The notes: generated by a model from the letters alone, not told the origin. DNA of 64,000 nt from Haematococcus lacustris (GCA_030144725.1 JASKMD010000155.1:518001-582000); one strand, 5' to 3'; counted from the stretch's first letter, positions 46,501 through 59,059 are shown. Numbers and translations: made by a program.

Positions 46501-49500
46501 TGTGTGAGTGCCCACCCCTGCCTGCCTGCCTCCGCCGCCTGCCAGCTGCCACCGCCTCCCTGCAGCTGCTGCCTGCATAGTGGCCTAGCCCAGTGCCAGC
46601 GGCGCTGCCCGGTGCCTGCCTGGTGTGATGAGGTGTGATGAGTTGTAGTGCCCCTGACAGCCTGCTGGTGCCAACAGACGGAATAGCTCTAGGCAGCCTG
46701 CCCTGGACACACCCACAATGTCGGCCCTGCCTGGCCTTGCCTGGCCCTGCCTGGTGCCACGCGATGCAATGAGTGCCAGGGTGGGCCTCGTGTACACTGT
46801 GGGTGAGTCGAAGCAGGCAGACCCAGTTCGTGGTCAAGAAAGCTGCAGAAAAAGTGCTGGAAAATGACCCCTGGCACATGGAGTGTATTAGGCACTGTGC
46901 GTTGCAGCAATGCTGCTATCGGAGTGCAATGTAACGCTGCTGCCGACTGCTGCTGCTGCTGCTGCTGTCGGCTGACGCTGCTGCTGCTGCTGCTGACTGT
47001 GCCGGCCCCCACTGCAGGGATGCTCATCCCTGACGAGGTGAAGGCGGTGCAGGCGCTGTCGCTGTCCCTGGTCAACTTCTTCCCTCACCAGGTATCTCAC
47101 CCTCCGCCCCCTGCCTGTCCCTCACGGCTGCCTTCACCCCCACAACTGCTGCTGGCTACATGGGAGCACTGGTCCATGCACCCATGCACCTGCATGTGCA
47201 GCCCATGCAAAGCATGGTGTGTGGCACACATGTAACTCTGACTGTAGCAGCCATGCACTGTGGGTGGGTGGGTTTTGACATTATGGCCAGATGCGGAGGT
47301 CTGGGGCATTATTTCCGCTCGAGGATTGTGATCCGTGGCCATGACCTTCTTCACTCCGCTGGCATGACCTAGTGTGTGGACATGGTGTGCGAATTTGTGC
47401 GAATTTGTGTGATGCGGCATCTGACCTGGTGTGCTGACAATGTGTGACAGATCATGACGGACACCAACACCAACGTGAGCTTAGTGGTGGGCATGACAGC
47501 GCTGCCCCTGGCGCTGCCCGCCCTGCTGGCCAGAGGCCCGGCAGACGGCCTCCCCCTGCAGCTCCCACCGCCCATCCCTGCCCTCACCACGCCCCCTCCA
47601 GCCGCCGCCGATGACCTGGCCATGGCGCTGCTGGCTGGCCTGGCTGGCAGCGACAGCAGCAGCAGCAGCGGCAGCAGCAGCAGCCCAGCCACCAGCCAGA
47701 ACTTGTCGGGTCCAGGGCTGAAGTTGCTGGCAGCAGACTCTATAGCCAGCCTTAACCTCACGGGTGGCATCCAGCCCGGGCTGGAACCTGTCAAGTATGC
47801 CATGCCAGCCGGCTATACGCTGACCATGTTGGCATGGGGACTGCTGCAGTTTCCTCAAGGCTATTCTGAGGAGCAGGTGGCAGCTGCTAAGGCTACGCTC
47901 AGGTGGGCTGCTGGACAGGCATATCCCATCCCATGCTGAAATGGTTGGGAAGGCTACACCTGTTCAAGGTCACACGAATTTGGTGTAATGCCAGGTTCTG
48001 ATGTCTGACGTGATGTCGCCTGCCCTCATTGTTATCGCCGCATTGCACTCAAACCAGCAGTGTCGCCACCATCGTCGAGTCAGGTGTGAGACATCTAGGG
48101 ACCTGCTTGCCATTACCTTTGACTGCGCCCCGCGCTGTCGCAGGCGTGGAGCCGACTACTTGATGCGCTGCAACCTGAACCTCGACGACCCGTTGAACCC
48201 GGTGTTTGTGGCGCAGCTGGGCGATCCGGAGCAGTACATCGCGTCAGACCAGCCAGGCTACAGCCCCGAGGCCGCGGGACGGGTGAGACGCCACCCACTG
48301 ATGTCGCACCCGTCGCGCGTCTGCAACAGCTAGTTTCAAGCATGTGAATGTGGCACGAAATGGCCGCAGGTGTGGACGAGCACGCAGCAGGATGAGACTT
48401 TGTCGGGCGCCAGCGCGAGGAAGGCATGGCTGATGGTCCGCGAGAACCCTGGGGCGGACTTGCTATCAAGTGAGACACAGCGGGGCAGCACCTGCTGTAG
48501 CAGGAGCTTGGAGAGGGGTGGATGAGTTGATGTGCGGACGGTGTTGCCGCAATGCAGATGTTGCGGCGGCGCTTGCGGCGACGAGTATGGTGCTTCGCGA
48601 CGAGGATCCGGAGTGGGCGTCCCTGGCTCTGCGCCATGCGCGCTACCTGTACTCGTTCGGAACATCCCAGTCGCTCGAGCCACACTCCTATTGCGCAACC
48701 ATCCCTTGCACTGCAAGCATTGCAGTACAGCAGCAGGTAAGGTGCTGATGCAAGTTTCGACGTCGACCTTGCTGAGACCAAGAGCCGAGCAAAACGTGAA
48801 AGTGTGATCACTCGACAGGTGACTGCGCTGCCGCTCGCACCGGAGGTCAGCGATGAGCCGATGTGCTACTGGGTCGATTGGGGCACCCGGGCTTGCCGGG
48901 TCGCTTACACCGGCACGGAGTGCGACGAGCTGCGGCTGCATAGCACGGACGTGAGTTAGGGAGTGCCCGGGCAGGTATTTACGTGAGGGTACTCTATTTT
49001 AGCCTATCAGTTATTTTAGCCTATCAGTTATGTTGTGAGGGTGGGTGTGAATTCCGGCGCGCCCTAGTGTGAGGACAAGCAATAGTGTTGTTTGCACCAG
49101 CCTTATGGATGAGTTCACCCAGCAGCACAACCACAGCCATCCCGGACCTCCCCGTACATCTGCTGCGAAGGGAATTGGGAAGGGGAGGGATCCTGTGAGT
49201 CTTGGGTGGGGCAGGGCAACCTGTGGGAAGCTAGGAGCACATTAGCTTCATGTTCACTGTCCCAGGGTTGTGACACACACCTCACGTAAGCGTGTGTGTG
49301 TGTGCAAACTCTGCCTGGCTGGTGCAGGTGTACCTGACCCGGCAAGGCTGCTGCGATGTGTTTGCTGCGTCCAAGATCTGGTCAGGCACCTACACGGGGG
49401 CCCAGGGGCTGTGTGCACTGCCAGCCAACCAGACCACCTGCTATGTACCAGACGCCGTGCAAAGGTAGGTAATAAGCTAGTCAACAGATAGTACCAGATG

Positions 49501-50965
49501 CAAGTGAAGCTCGCCCGCCATCACAACCACCATCGCCACCATCACTAGCATTACCTAGCCCATCAACCATGTCATCATTGCCAACACCTGCTGCATTTCA
49601 AGCCTGGCAACAGCATGACGAGGGTGCCACAGCTGCTTAGCCATGCATGTCAATATACATAAAGCCAACCATTCATCTATGGCTCCTGCCACCAGCCGCT
49701 GCACCCAGCCCTGCCACCCTGACCCCCACTCCACCCTTCTGCCCCTCCTGCTACTGCTGCTGGCATGCAGGACCTGCTACAAGCAGGAAGTGGACCTGGT
49801 CTCAGGGCTAGGCTGCAATGGAGTGGGCCTGGAGATCTTCTCCTCGCCCCTCAGCTGCTGCACCTACCTCAACTCGTGGGTGGCCCAGCACCAGCACCTA
49901 GGCTGCCTGCAGGCAGTGTGGGGCGGTCTGACAGCTAGGAGAGGGCTGACTGGCTGCCGGCAAATTGCCAGCTGGCTCATGATTCTGTGAACGAATAAGC
50001 CAAGCTAAGCTTGTGGGTGGCACAGCACCGGCCGCCTGAGCCACCCGCAGCCAGCCTGGAGTGGAGGGCGCTGACAGGCCGCTGGCTGGCTGACCACTGG
50101 CTTATAATTATAGTTGTGCTCAGTACAACTCCGCTTGTGTCGCCCAGCATAGCCCAACCCAGAGCTGCCCTCCACCCCTGCCCCGCCCTCCACCCTGCCC
50201 TGCCCTGGCCTGGCTGCAGGCACGGCATCGTGGGCACCACGGGAGGCCAGGCCAACTATGGTGCCGGGTTGTGCTCCAGGCTGGGTGTGGACCCCGGCTT
50301 CAAGAAGGTGCGCGGGCTGCAGCACCCCTGTGTGCCCGCAGCAGACATACACGCACCGAGTGTCACGAGGACTGTGAAGAGGGAGGGCAGGACCCCTGTG
50401 TACACGCAGACTCCTTCAGACTGGGAAGAGGAGGGAGGGCAGGAGGCTGGCTGCAGCATTACTGGATGGAGGCTTGCTGCAGGGGCACCCCACAGGGCAG
50501 GCATAGACACTTTGTACTGCCCGTAGCGGACACTGACCACAGGCCGACTGTCAGGCAGCGGTGCTGCTGCTGGCGTTCAAAAGAAGGGGAGAAGGAGCAG
50601 GAGCAGGAGGGAGGGCAAGAGGGTACTGCAGCTCAGCAACAGCAGCAGCAGAGACCGGAGCAGAAATAGCAGCATGTGTTGGCAGGATGTGCTGCCCCTC
50701 TCTTCTCCCCCCTCCACCCCTCCCACCCCTCCACCCTTCCCACCCTCCCCCTTCTCTTCTCCCCCCTCCACCCCTCCCACCCACCCTCTGCCACCCCCTG
50801 CCTGCTGCCTGCAGTGCTACGTGCCCTCCATCATCAACGGCACCTGCCTGGAGCTGAGTGGCTCAGCCTGCCTGCAGTTTGGCGCAGAGACGTCTTTTGA
50901 CCAGCCCCTGGGCTGCTGCAACCGCCTGGTCACACTCATGGCTGGGGCCATACCCGGGGTGGGTG

Positions 50966-50998
<33 letters not shown>

Positions 50999-52002
50999 AT
51001 GGCTCCTGCATACACCCTAGCTTGCTGTGTCAGAGCAGTAAGCAGAGAGCAAGAGGGGTCAGCACCATGACCTCTGTGAATTTGAATATCATTAGAGTGA
51101 CATTTAAGCAGAAACTACGCAGCTGTGGCGATGCGTTCACTAGAGCCTGCTTTGGTGCCTGCCCCTCTGCTTCTCTGCTTACCACTCCGTTTAACAGCGT
51201 ACAGCTGCCAGGAGCGCACATCAGCATCTTGGCTGTCGCTCAGGATCATTAGAAGAAAGCTTGGCAGGATCAAGAGCTGCAGGGGCTTGCCCACCAGCGC
51301 ACACCTGCAGCCCTGCTCAGCTTGCATCCAGTGCTGCTGCTGCTGCTGCTGCTGCTACAGGGCTTCAACACCTCAGGGGTGTGTGCTCTGGCAGCCGGGG
51401 TGCGTCTGCCAAGCCCCAAGGCCCCCCCCTACCCCCCACGACCGCCACAGCCCCCTGTGGCCCCCCCTTCCCCCCCTGACGCCCCCACAGAGCTGCCCCC
51501 TACTGCAGTGCCAGATGCACCTCAACTTAGCCCCACCCCCTCACCCCGACCACCCCCGCTCCCTTCCCCAGCCCCACCCACCACCACTACCTCCACCCCC
51601 TCCCAGACCCCCCCTGCTGCTACTAGGCTGCCTGCCCCGCCGCCCACCCCCACCCCCACGCTCAGCGCATCATCGCCTCCACGGCTGGCCCCCTCCCCTC
51701 CCTCCTCCTCAACAGCCAGCAGCAGCCCAGCCCCCATCATCAGCCCTAGCCTCAGCAGCCCTGACACCACCAGCAGCGACAGCACCCCTCCTGTGCTGTC
51801 CTCTCCCCCCTCGCCATCGGTCCGGGTGGGTCGCTTGCGCCAGCTGGTACAAGGCAACCCCCTCTCACGCTCCCTCATGGCAGTGCGCGGGGCGGCCCAA
51901 CAGGCCTTGCTCGCACCAGCCGCCGCCCCTGCTGGCGACACTGCGGCCACCACTGCTGCTAGCGGTGGGGAGGATGCCCAAGGGGCTGCCCACAGCGGCA
52001 CC

Positions 52003-52042
<40 letters not shown>

Positions 52043-55000
52043 CGGCAGGCAGCCAGGCCAGTGTGAAGACCCGGTTGACACGCAGCACCTTGGTGCGCAC
52101 TGTGGCTGAGCGGCTGGCTGCCTCCCTGACAGCCACCATGGCAGGGCTGGCCAAACCCTGGAGCAGCTGGGGGGAGACCAGGGCAGGTCAGGGCCATGGG
52201 GCAGGTGAGGGTGAGGGCGGCAGCCAGGGTGCAGCTCTGCCAGGACTCGTCAAACGCATGCGCAGCTTGCTACAAGCCCCCTCCACCTCCATCTCCACCT
52301 CCACCTCCACCTCACTCCCCTCCACCCCTGCTGTGGAGGTCGTCACGCCTGCCACGCCTTCTACAGCAGCAACAGCTGACACACCCCTCACCGCAGCCGT
52401 CAGCCCTGCTGGCACCCCTCCCCGCCTGCCTCTGCTGACCTTGGCAGCGCAGCACTTCAACCTGCTGACAGGGCGCCCTGGCACTGCCACCCCTGCTGCC
52501 CCGCCCCTCAGCACCCCCATGCCAGCCAGTGCTGACGGCTCCCAGCGCTGGCCCCTGCCCGTTAGCAAGAACAGCAGCCTGGATCGCGAGCTGTGTGCCC
52601 CGGGGGCTGGGTGCCGCAAGATGGCCCGGGAGCAGCAGCTGCAGGTCGGCCTGTTCAACTCCAGCACGGTGCTGGACGACATGGCTTGGGGCGCGGCCTG
52701 GCTGCATAGGTACGTTGGGGAGATAGGCAAGGGAAGGGGGTGGGGTGGAGTGGGGTGGGGTGGGGTGGGGTTGGGTTGGGTGGGGGCAAAAGTGTGACAG
52801 CAGGGTGGTGGTCACACAAGCGAAGAAGGCAGGTGGGAGGCTGTGAGCGTGGTGGACAGAGGTGCAACGTTGAGGTTTATCTGGTCAAGAAGTGCTGGGC
52901 TGGCAGGTGGGTGGGGTAGGTCGGTGGGCAGCCAATGCTGAGGAACACTTGCATGATGCTGCTTGCCTCCTGCATGACTGGATGTTGTCTAGCTGTGGGC
53001 CACTGCACTTGTGGCTGCAGGGCGACTGGTGAGGCCGGGTACCTGGGCCAGGCTGAGCTGTTCATGAGCAGGCACCAGCAGGTGCGACCTGAGAGAGAGA
53101 GCAGGCGCTTGCCCCTGCCCCTGGCCCCTGGCCCCTGCCCCTGGCCCTTGCCCCTGGCCCCGGCCCCTGCCCCTGGCCCCTGGCCCCTGCCCCTGGCCCC
53201 TAGCCCTCGACCCTGGCCCCTAGCTCTATGCTCCATAACAGGACTGGACACGTCACTAGCTACCCAGTCAGTCAGCAACTCCTGGCCCTCTGCCGTTGGA
53301 CTCCGCACAAGCTTGGCAGTCAGTCTGACAGAGCAGCAGCAGCAGACGCCGCAGCAGGCGCAGGACTAGTGGCAGGCGCAGCACCAGCGCCTCCACCTGA
53401 GCGCTGCACCATCACTGGCCCTGGCGGCATCTGATGGCCACCCATGTGCACAGCAACATGGGCACACGGCATGCGCTGTTGCAAGGCCTATGCAAGCATT
53501 GCCATCGGGCCCTACTCTTGCAGGAGGAGGTGGTGGCCCGCTCCCTTCAATACTCCCGCCAGTACTACGTACCCAGCTGGGACAACACGGCCTGGGCGGC
53601 CGATCTGCTGCTGGCTGCGGCTACGCACAGACCGGTGTACCTGTCGCGCCTGCGCTCGCTGTTGGCGACGTGGGTGTACGCGGACTCCCTGCCCACGGTG
53701 AGCAAGGGTCCTCACGGCATCACGCTGGCCGACTCGGCCACCCGCGTGATATCCCGATCGGCCAGACGGAACAGCTGCATGCACCTGTTGGACCTAGCAG
53801 GAGCGAGTCGAGCATTGCGGTTTTGACTAGCTCCTAGTGAAATGCATGCGCCTGCCCGTACTCGCAGGGCCCGGACCTGTCCGGTAATCAAGGTACCGCA
53901 TCGCCTGACAAGCTGTCCCGGCTGGAGCAGTTCACGCCCAATGGCAGCGCTGTCACATACGCGGTGGTGCCCGATTGCAAGCCTACGGCACTCTACGAGG
54001 TCAACTGCTTCGACGGCGTCGACGATGATTGCAACGGCTTTGTGGACCGGATGGACTCCGCGGTATGTGTCCGGTGGCCGCTTCCCGTTGCCTGGTTCCC
54101 GTTCGCGCCTACATCGCCTTTCAGCGCTGGTACTGCTGTTTGACCATCGTGCCCACAGTGCGGTCTTTTCCCAGTGCAATACACGCCCCGACAAGTCGCG
54201 TTTTCCGCGGCACCCTCGCTCCCGCACGCGGCCAACGCGGCGTTCCTCGCCCTGGCATACGCCGACTTGCCTGAACCCACCAAGGCGACAAGCACCCAGC
54301 TGCGCTGCTGGTCCCTGGCACAGGTGGGGAGTAAGCCCGAATGAAAGCGTAGTCCTCGCTGTGCACTATGTAAAGGACGTGTGACATGCCAAGCAAGCAC
54401 CATGGCTGCCAAGACCGCAGCTTGTGTGCCTGCTGCTGTTGTGGGGCCCAGGTGGGGCATATGCTGGGCTCAGGCACAGGCGAGCGGTCCTATGTGGTGG
54501 GCGCGGGCCGCAACCCCCCCACCATCGTGCAACACCGCGAGTCGTCCTGCCCGGGCCCTGCCACTGTCGGTAGCGCCACCACTGACAACGCCACACAGTC
54601 TGAAGCTGCTGTGCCAGGGTGGGTGCCAGGCTGCTGACCCAGGCTGCTGACCCAGACCCTGCCACCATGACGCTGACCAGCCTTGCACCAGCTTCCTGCC
54701 AGCTTCACACCGCCGCTGCTGGGAGCCCCCTGGGGAGCTGCACTGGCCAAGCTGAAGGCCAGGCAGCTGCCAGGCTGTTGGGCATGCTGTAGCTGTGGGC
54801 CAGTTGACCCCTCCAACAAACCCAGCACAAAGTGTTCTGAAGGGATTAGGGCTGGGCTGGGCAAGGCGGTGCCCACATCGGCACACAAGTTATAGGGCAG
54901 TTACAGGGCGGTTGAGGGTTGATAGGGCTAGGCAAGGCCAGGCAGTCCAGGCCCCAAGGGGCCTTGTAGCCCAAGCCCCTTGTAGCCATCATGCAAGCAG

Positions 55001-55790
55001 CCACACAGCTGCTGCCGCTGAGTTCATGCCAGGCTACCTCACAGACTGCTTTTCGGTCTATCCAGCCCCTGCCTAGAGTGGCGAGCTGTGCCCATACCCA
55101 GCCAGGTGCTCCAGCCAAGAGGTGCCCGCTCCATCGCGTGGTGCTGCCATGCTGTGTGCAGGGAGGCGCTGCCCTGCACCTGGAACTCCGGCTACTACCC
55201 CTTTGCCCCCAACCCCCAGCTGCACCTGGTCTCAGGGGCTCTGGTGGCGGGGCCTGGCCTCAATGATGAGTGAGTGAGCTGTCTGGCTGGCTGGTCAACA
55301 AAAAATGTTCAGGCCCAGGCAGCCCTGGGTCGCCTAGGCATCAGCATGTGTTGTTGCATAGGAGGTTGGTGGGCATGTGCAGAGTGATCATCACACATAA
55401 CCACCAGAGGCCACAGCAGCGGTTGGGGCGACATGCTTGTTTCTGTGTCCCAGTCTGACCCAGCACTTCCAATCCGTTTCAGCCATGTCCGCATCAGCCC
55501 AACATCGTGACTACCTTCAAGCTGCCGGCTTGGCTGCTTTAGGCCACATGGTGACCTGCATGACGAACACATCTCCGCACTATCATCAACATCGCGTGCC
55601 CATGCCTCTGACGTGTGGTCGCAGCTTCGATGCCAGCCGCACCTCGCCCCAGACTCGCGTGACGGCGGTTGACAACGCGGCCTTCCCCGGAGTACTGGCC
55701 GGGCTGACGGACAGCGACACGACGCTGCGCTCCTGCGAGGGCTTGCATGGTGTGTGGCAACGCTATGTGATTGGGGAGAACGGAATTTAG
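41755..55790 (+). CDS. Membrane-anchored GH9-fold protein, probably catalytically inactive
   Basis: 23 exons with consistent phases: 41755-44694, 45097-45160, 45430-45541, 45632-45700, 46439-46503, 47018-47091, 47451-47902, 48144-48282, 48370-48469, 48558-48736, 48819-48950, 49328-49464, 49771-49875, 50220-50307, 50815-50958, 51361-52709, 53021-53081, 53524-53697, 53868-54062, 54159-54323, 54452-54618, 55162-55269 and 55625-55790. It encodes 2,333 residues from ATG 41938, or 2,394 from ATG 41755, which lies in repeat C. Order: a low-complexity Ser/Gln/His region of about 900 residues; three hydrophobic spans (ALAFLFVFCCG, LLIAISW...IFIHYCF, VSLLLLLGSMSIM); then GH9 blocks KYAMPAGYTLTMLAWG, GADYLMRCN, AAALAATS, LDDMAWGAAWLHR, SYVVGAGRNPP, QHRESSCP, GALVAGPGLNDD and VDNAAFPGVLAGL. 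GH9 enzymes cut cellulose-type glucans, but here YDAGD is replaced by QPGLE and the acid Glu position by Arg (QTRV). A Cys-rich and Pro-rich insert splits the domain. Confidence 0.8.
45745..46092. repeat. CAG/CCCCAG-rich tract in a GH9-gene intron
   Basis: Irregular mix of CAG and CCCCAGCAG units filling the middle of the intron 45701-46438. All plus-strand frames through it (Gln/Pro, Ser/Pro, Ala/Pro) are low-complexity; the exon phases around it do not need it. Confidence 0.9.
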
Positions 55791-57037
55791 GGTTACTGCA
55801 ACGCAGCCTGGAATCAAGCACTCCAACAGCCCTTCCTTGCAGCTTCCTTGTACTCAGCTTTGGCACTTTCATTACAAAGATGTCCTTGCATGGGCCAGCA
55901 TCAGCCAGCATGGGCCAGCATGGGCCAGTAGCGCGCATGATAGGGTTGCGTGTTTGCACACCATGCATTCCAAGACCAGTGTGAGTTGTTGCAGCAGGCT
56001 ACCTCTCACAGGGTGCTTAGTCATATAGCAGCTTAGACACCGGATCACACCCAGGAAGTTTCACAACTAATGCAGTCCAGCAGAGTGAGAGGCAGAGGCA
56101 AGCAGCAGAGGCAGGCTGTGTCCACTAGTGGCATGCAGGCCACCATGCCAAGTCACGCATCACACGATTTGAGCTGTCTTGCTCCTTGCGGCTGCATGTG
56201 TGGCCACGATAGGATACGGGAAGCTAGGCAGCGGCTGTGTAGGATGTGCGCTGGTGGGCAGGCAGTGAGTGCGCGGGCCTCCATGCCACTGAGCCAGCCT
56301 CCTCCTAGTCCTTCACATTCCCTGCTGTGTGGGGGTGTGCGGCGACCTGTCCGACACTATGAACGTGAGTGTGGAGCTAGGGTTCTTTGCGAGTTTGTGT
56401 GCATGATGGGCAGAAGTGAGACATTTGTGACCCGTGTCAGTCTCGCGTCAGTGGTGCCCAGGGTGATTTAGAGAAGCCTTGACGGGATCAGGCCAGCACT
56501 ACCAGCGTACAAATCAGGGAAGATGAGTTGTACTTGTAGTGTTATGGCTAGTCAAGGGTGAGCAAGGCAAAGGCTACCCCAAATAGCTTGGAATTCAGCC
56601 GTGCTTGTGAGCAGGGTCAGCTGGTTGTGAGACCAATTTGAAGACGTCATTCCAGGCACTTACAGGCGTGGCAGTTGCGCTGTAGAACCACCACCAGGAT
56701 CCCTAGGGTCAGCCGAATGGTGTCGACTCATGTGAGCTATTGATGGAGGAGACAAGGTGTAGGTATTGCATGGTGCATGCGGAAATGTAGGATGGTGTTT
56801 ATCCTGAGTTTCATTGTGTGTCGTGTGTAAAGTGGGCGCACCCAACCGACAGGGATTCAAGGTTGGTACTTTGCATTCTACACCTGACTAGCTCATATAG
56901 CACATCTTCTATACAAATATATAGAGCACCCTCGTATGGGTTTTGGAGCCCCCACCACACCCCACAATGGTGTCCATGATTAATTTTGTTAAGGGTGTGG
57001 GTCTAGGACGGCGGTATCTGGCACAGTACAATCAGCC
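55791..57037. other. Intergenic, no feature seen
   Basis: Downstream of the GH9 stop. A short direct repeat CAGCATGGGCCAGCATGGGC occurs near 55906-55930. No reading frame resembles a protein and no poly(A) signal of the TGTAA type was found close to the stop. Confidence 0.45.
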
Positions 57038-58295
57038 AACCATGTGACATAAACGAATGTGCCGTTGTGGATAGTTGGGTAAAGCTTGGTAGGCGATGCA
57101 ACATAACAGACAACGTAATGCCTTGGACAGTGAAGTGAACCGTGACCTCGAGGCTCAGCCAGAGCCAAGCCAGGCGTAGTAGGCCAGGCAGGTCAGCTGT
57201 GAAGCGCACGTGCCCGCCACAACGACAATACTTGGCATGCGAAGAAATGCAAACTGCATACCGTGATGAGGGGTGTGTTCGCTGCGGGTTTAGAGGCGGG
57301 AGCGGTCGTGCAGTCCAATGTGGTCGAGGCGCGGGTCGTTAAGTAGATTGAGGCTTGGGTGGAGGCCTTGCTACTGGGCCTCATGGTGCGCGGCTGCCTC
57401 ACGCGGGTCACTGTGCTTCCGGACGGGCAGGAAGTCTTCGAAGACATCCCTGCCGAGGACGCGGTCATCCCGAACCTGGCTGAGCGCAACCTGTACCTGC
57501 AGCTCGGCCGCGGTCTGCCTCCTCCCAGCGAGAAGTCTCAGCCAAGCGCAGTTGTGGAGGCTGTGTTAGCCGCGTACCCAGACCTCCACGCCCGCCTCGA
57601 CGCTGTTCCTCGCTTTCAACATGACTGCAACACCGTGGACGACGTGGGCAATGAGCTGGTAGCTTGTTGCCTACGTCGCCCACGATGTAGTGGTCGTGTT
57701 CAAAGCGAGGAACCGCGTCGAGGCGGGCGCGGAGGTATGCGTACGCGGCCAACAGAGCCTCTATAGCTGCGCTGGGCCGAGTGCGCTCACCGAGAGAAGC
57801 ATACCACGACAGAATTGCAGGCACATGTTGCGACCTGCCATGTTCGGGATGACCGCGGCCTCGTCAGGGATGTCGTCCAAGGCATCCCGCCTGTCCGCAA
57901 GCACCGTGTGAACCAGCTGCGCACCATGAGGCCCAATAGCAGGTTGCCGAGTAGCGCCTTCATAATGTAGGCCTCCACCCAAGCCTAAATGCCCTTGACG
58001 ACCCGCGCCTCGACCACATTGGACGCCACGACCGCCCCCGCCTCTAAACCTGCAGCGGACACACCGCCCAGCACGGTATGAAGCTTGCCTTTCTCCGCGT
58101 GCCAAGTCACTGCGCACTTCACAGTGGGCCTGCCTGTTCTGCTGCGCCTGGCTTGGCTCCGTCGAGTTCACGGTCCACCTCACTGTCCGAGGCATTGCGG
58201 TTCCGTCTACGCTGTCTGTTTCGCTGCATCTCATACAAAGCTGTACACAACCATTCAAACTGGCACAGCGGCACTTCAGTTTATGTTACATGCCT
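57038..58295. repeat. 1.26-kb imperfect palindrome (two coding arms tail to tail)
   Basis: Left arm about 57038-57660, right arm about 57661-58295, one the diverged reverse complement of the other. Pairs include CATGTGACATAAACGAATGT with CATGTAACATAAACTGAAGT (right arm reversed), GAGCCAAGCCAGGCGTAGTA with GAGCCAAGCCAGGCGCAGCA, and the centre CGACGTGGGCAATGAGCTGG against CGACGTAGGCAACAAGCTAC. Both arms carry the same frame, e.g. VFEDIPAEDAVIPNLAERNL on the plus strand and a diverged version on the minus strand. I do not recognise the protein. The left arm frame has a stop (VVK*IEAW), so at least one copy is dead. Confidence 0.88.
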
Positions 58296-58592
58296 GACAA
58301 TTCAACACAGGTAGCTGTGCAGTAGCCTGTGGCAGCTCCAACCCAGCAGGTATGGTAGGCTTGCAAAGCATGCAGCCAGGAGCCGGCGCTGCCGCACCTA
58401 GCTCAGAGCAAGAGCAGCCTGCCCCTGGGTGGCGGTCGCATCTAGTGCCAGCTGTAGCAGGTGTAGAACATTAGGTGATGCAGTCTGCCCCTGGGGCACA
58501 GGGGCAGGTTGTGCCAGCTGCTGCTGGGGCAGCACACCTGATTACACAGCCTGCCCAGCGGCTTCATCCCACCAGCTCTTCCCCTGCCTTCA

Positions 58593-58965
58593 AGGGGGCT
58601 GCTGCTGGGGGGGCTGCTGCTAGGGGGGCTGCTGCTGGGGGGGCTGCTGCTGGGGGGGCTGCTGCTAGGGGGGCTGCTGCTGGGGGAGGTGCTGCTAGGG
58701 GGGCTGCTGCTGGGGGGGCTGCTGCTAGGGGGGCTGCTGCTGGGGGGGCTGCTGCTAGGGGGGCTGCTGCTGGGGGGGCTGCTGCTGGGGGGGCTGCTGC
58801 TAGGGGGGCTGCTGCTGGGGGAGGTGCTGCTAGGGGGGCTGCTGCTGGGGGGGCTGCTGCTAGGGGGGCTGCTGCTGGGGGAGGTGCTGCTAGGGGGGCT
58901 GCTGCTGGGGGGGGGGCTGGGGGGGGGGGGGGGGGCTGGGGGGGGGGGGGGCGCTGGGGGGCACC
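58593..58965. repeat. 15-bp G-run minisatellite
   Basis: About 21 units of GGGGGGGCTGCTGCT with (A/G) and GGGGGAGGT variants, ending in runs of more than ten Gs (58911-58952). Each unit carries a six- or seven-G run, so stable G-quadruplexes are expected on the plus strand. The Gly-Leu and Ser-Pro frames are artefacts. Confidence 0.95.
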
Positions 58966-59059
58966 TGGCGGCACAACCCCGCTGCTTGGTGCCCCAGATG
59001 CACTGGCACCGCCGGCATTGGCACATGGTATGGATGTGATGTCAAAGCGATGCTGCAGG

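Noticed and set aside
46094..46879. 261-codon minus-strand frame
   Set aside because: Antisense to exons and introns of the GH9 gene, which has consistent phases on the plus strand.
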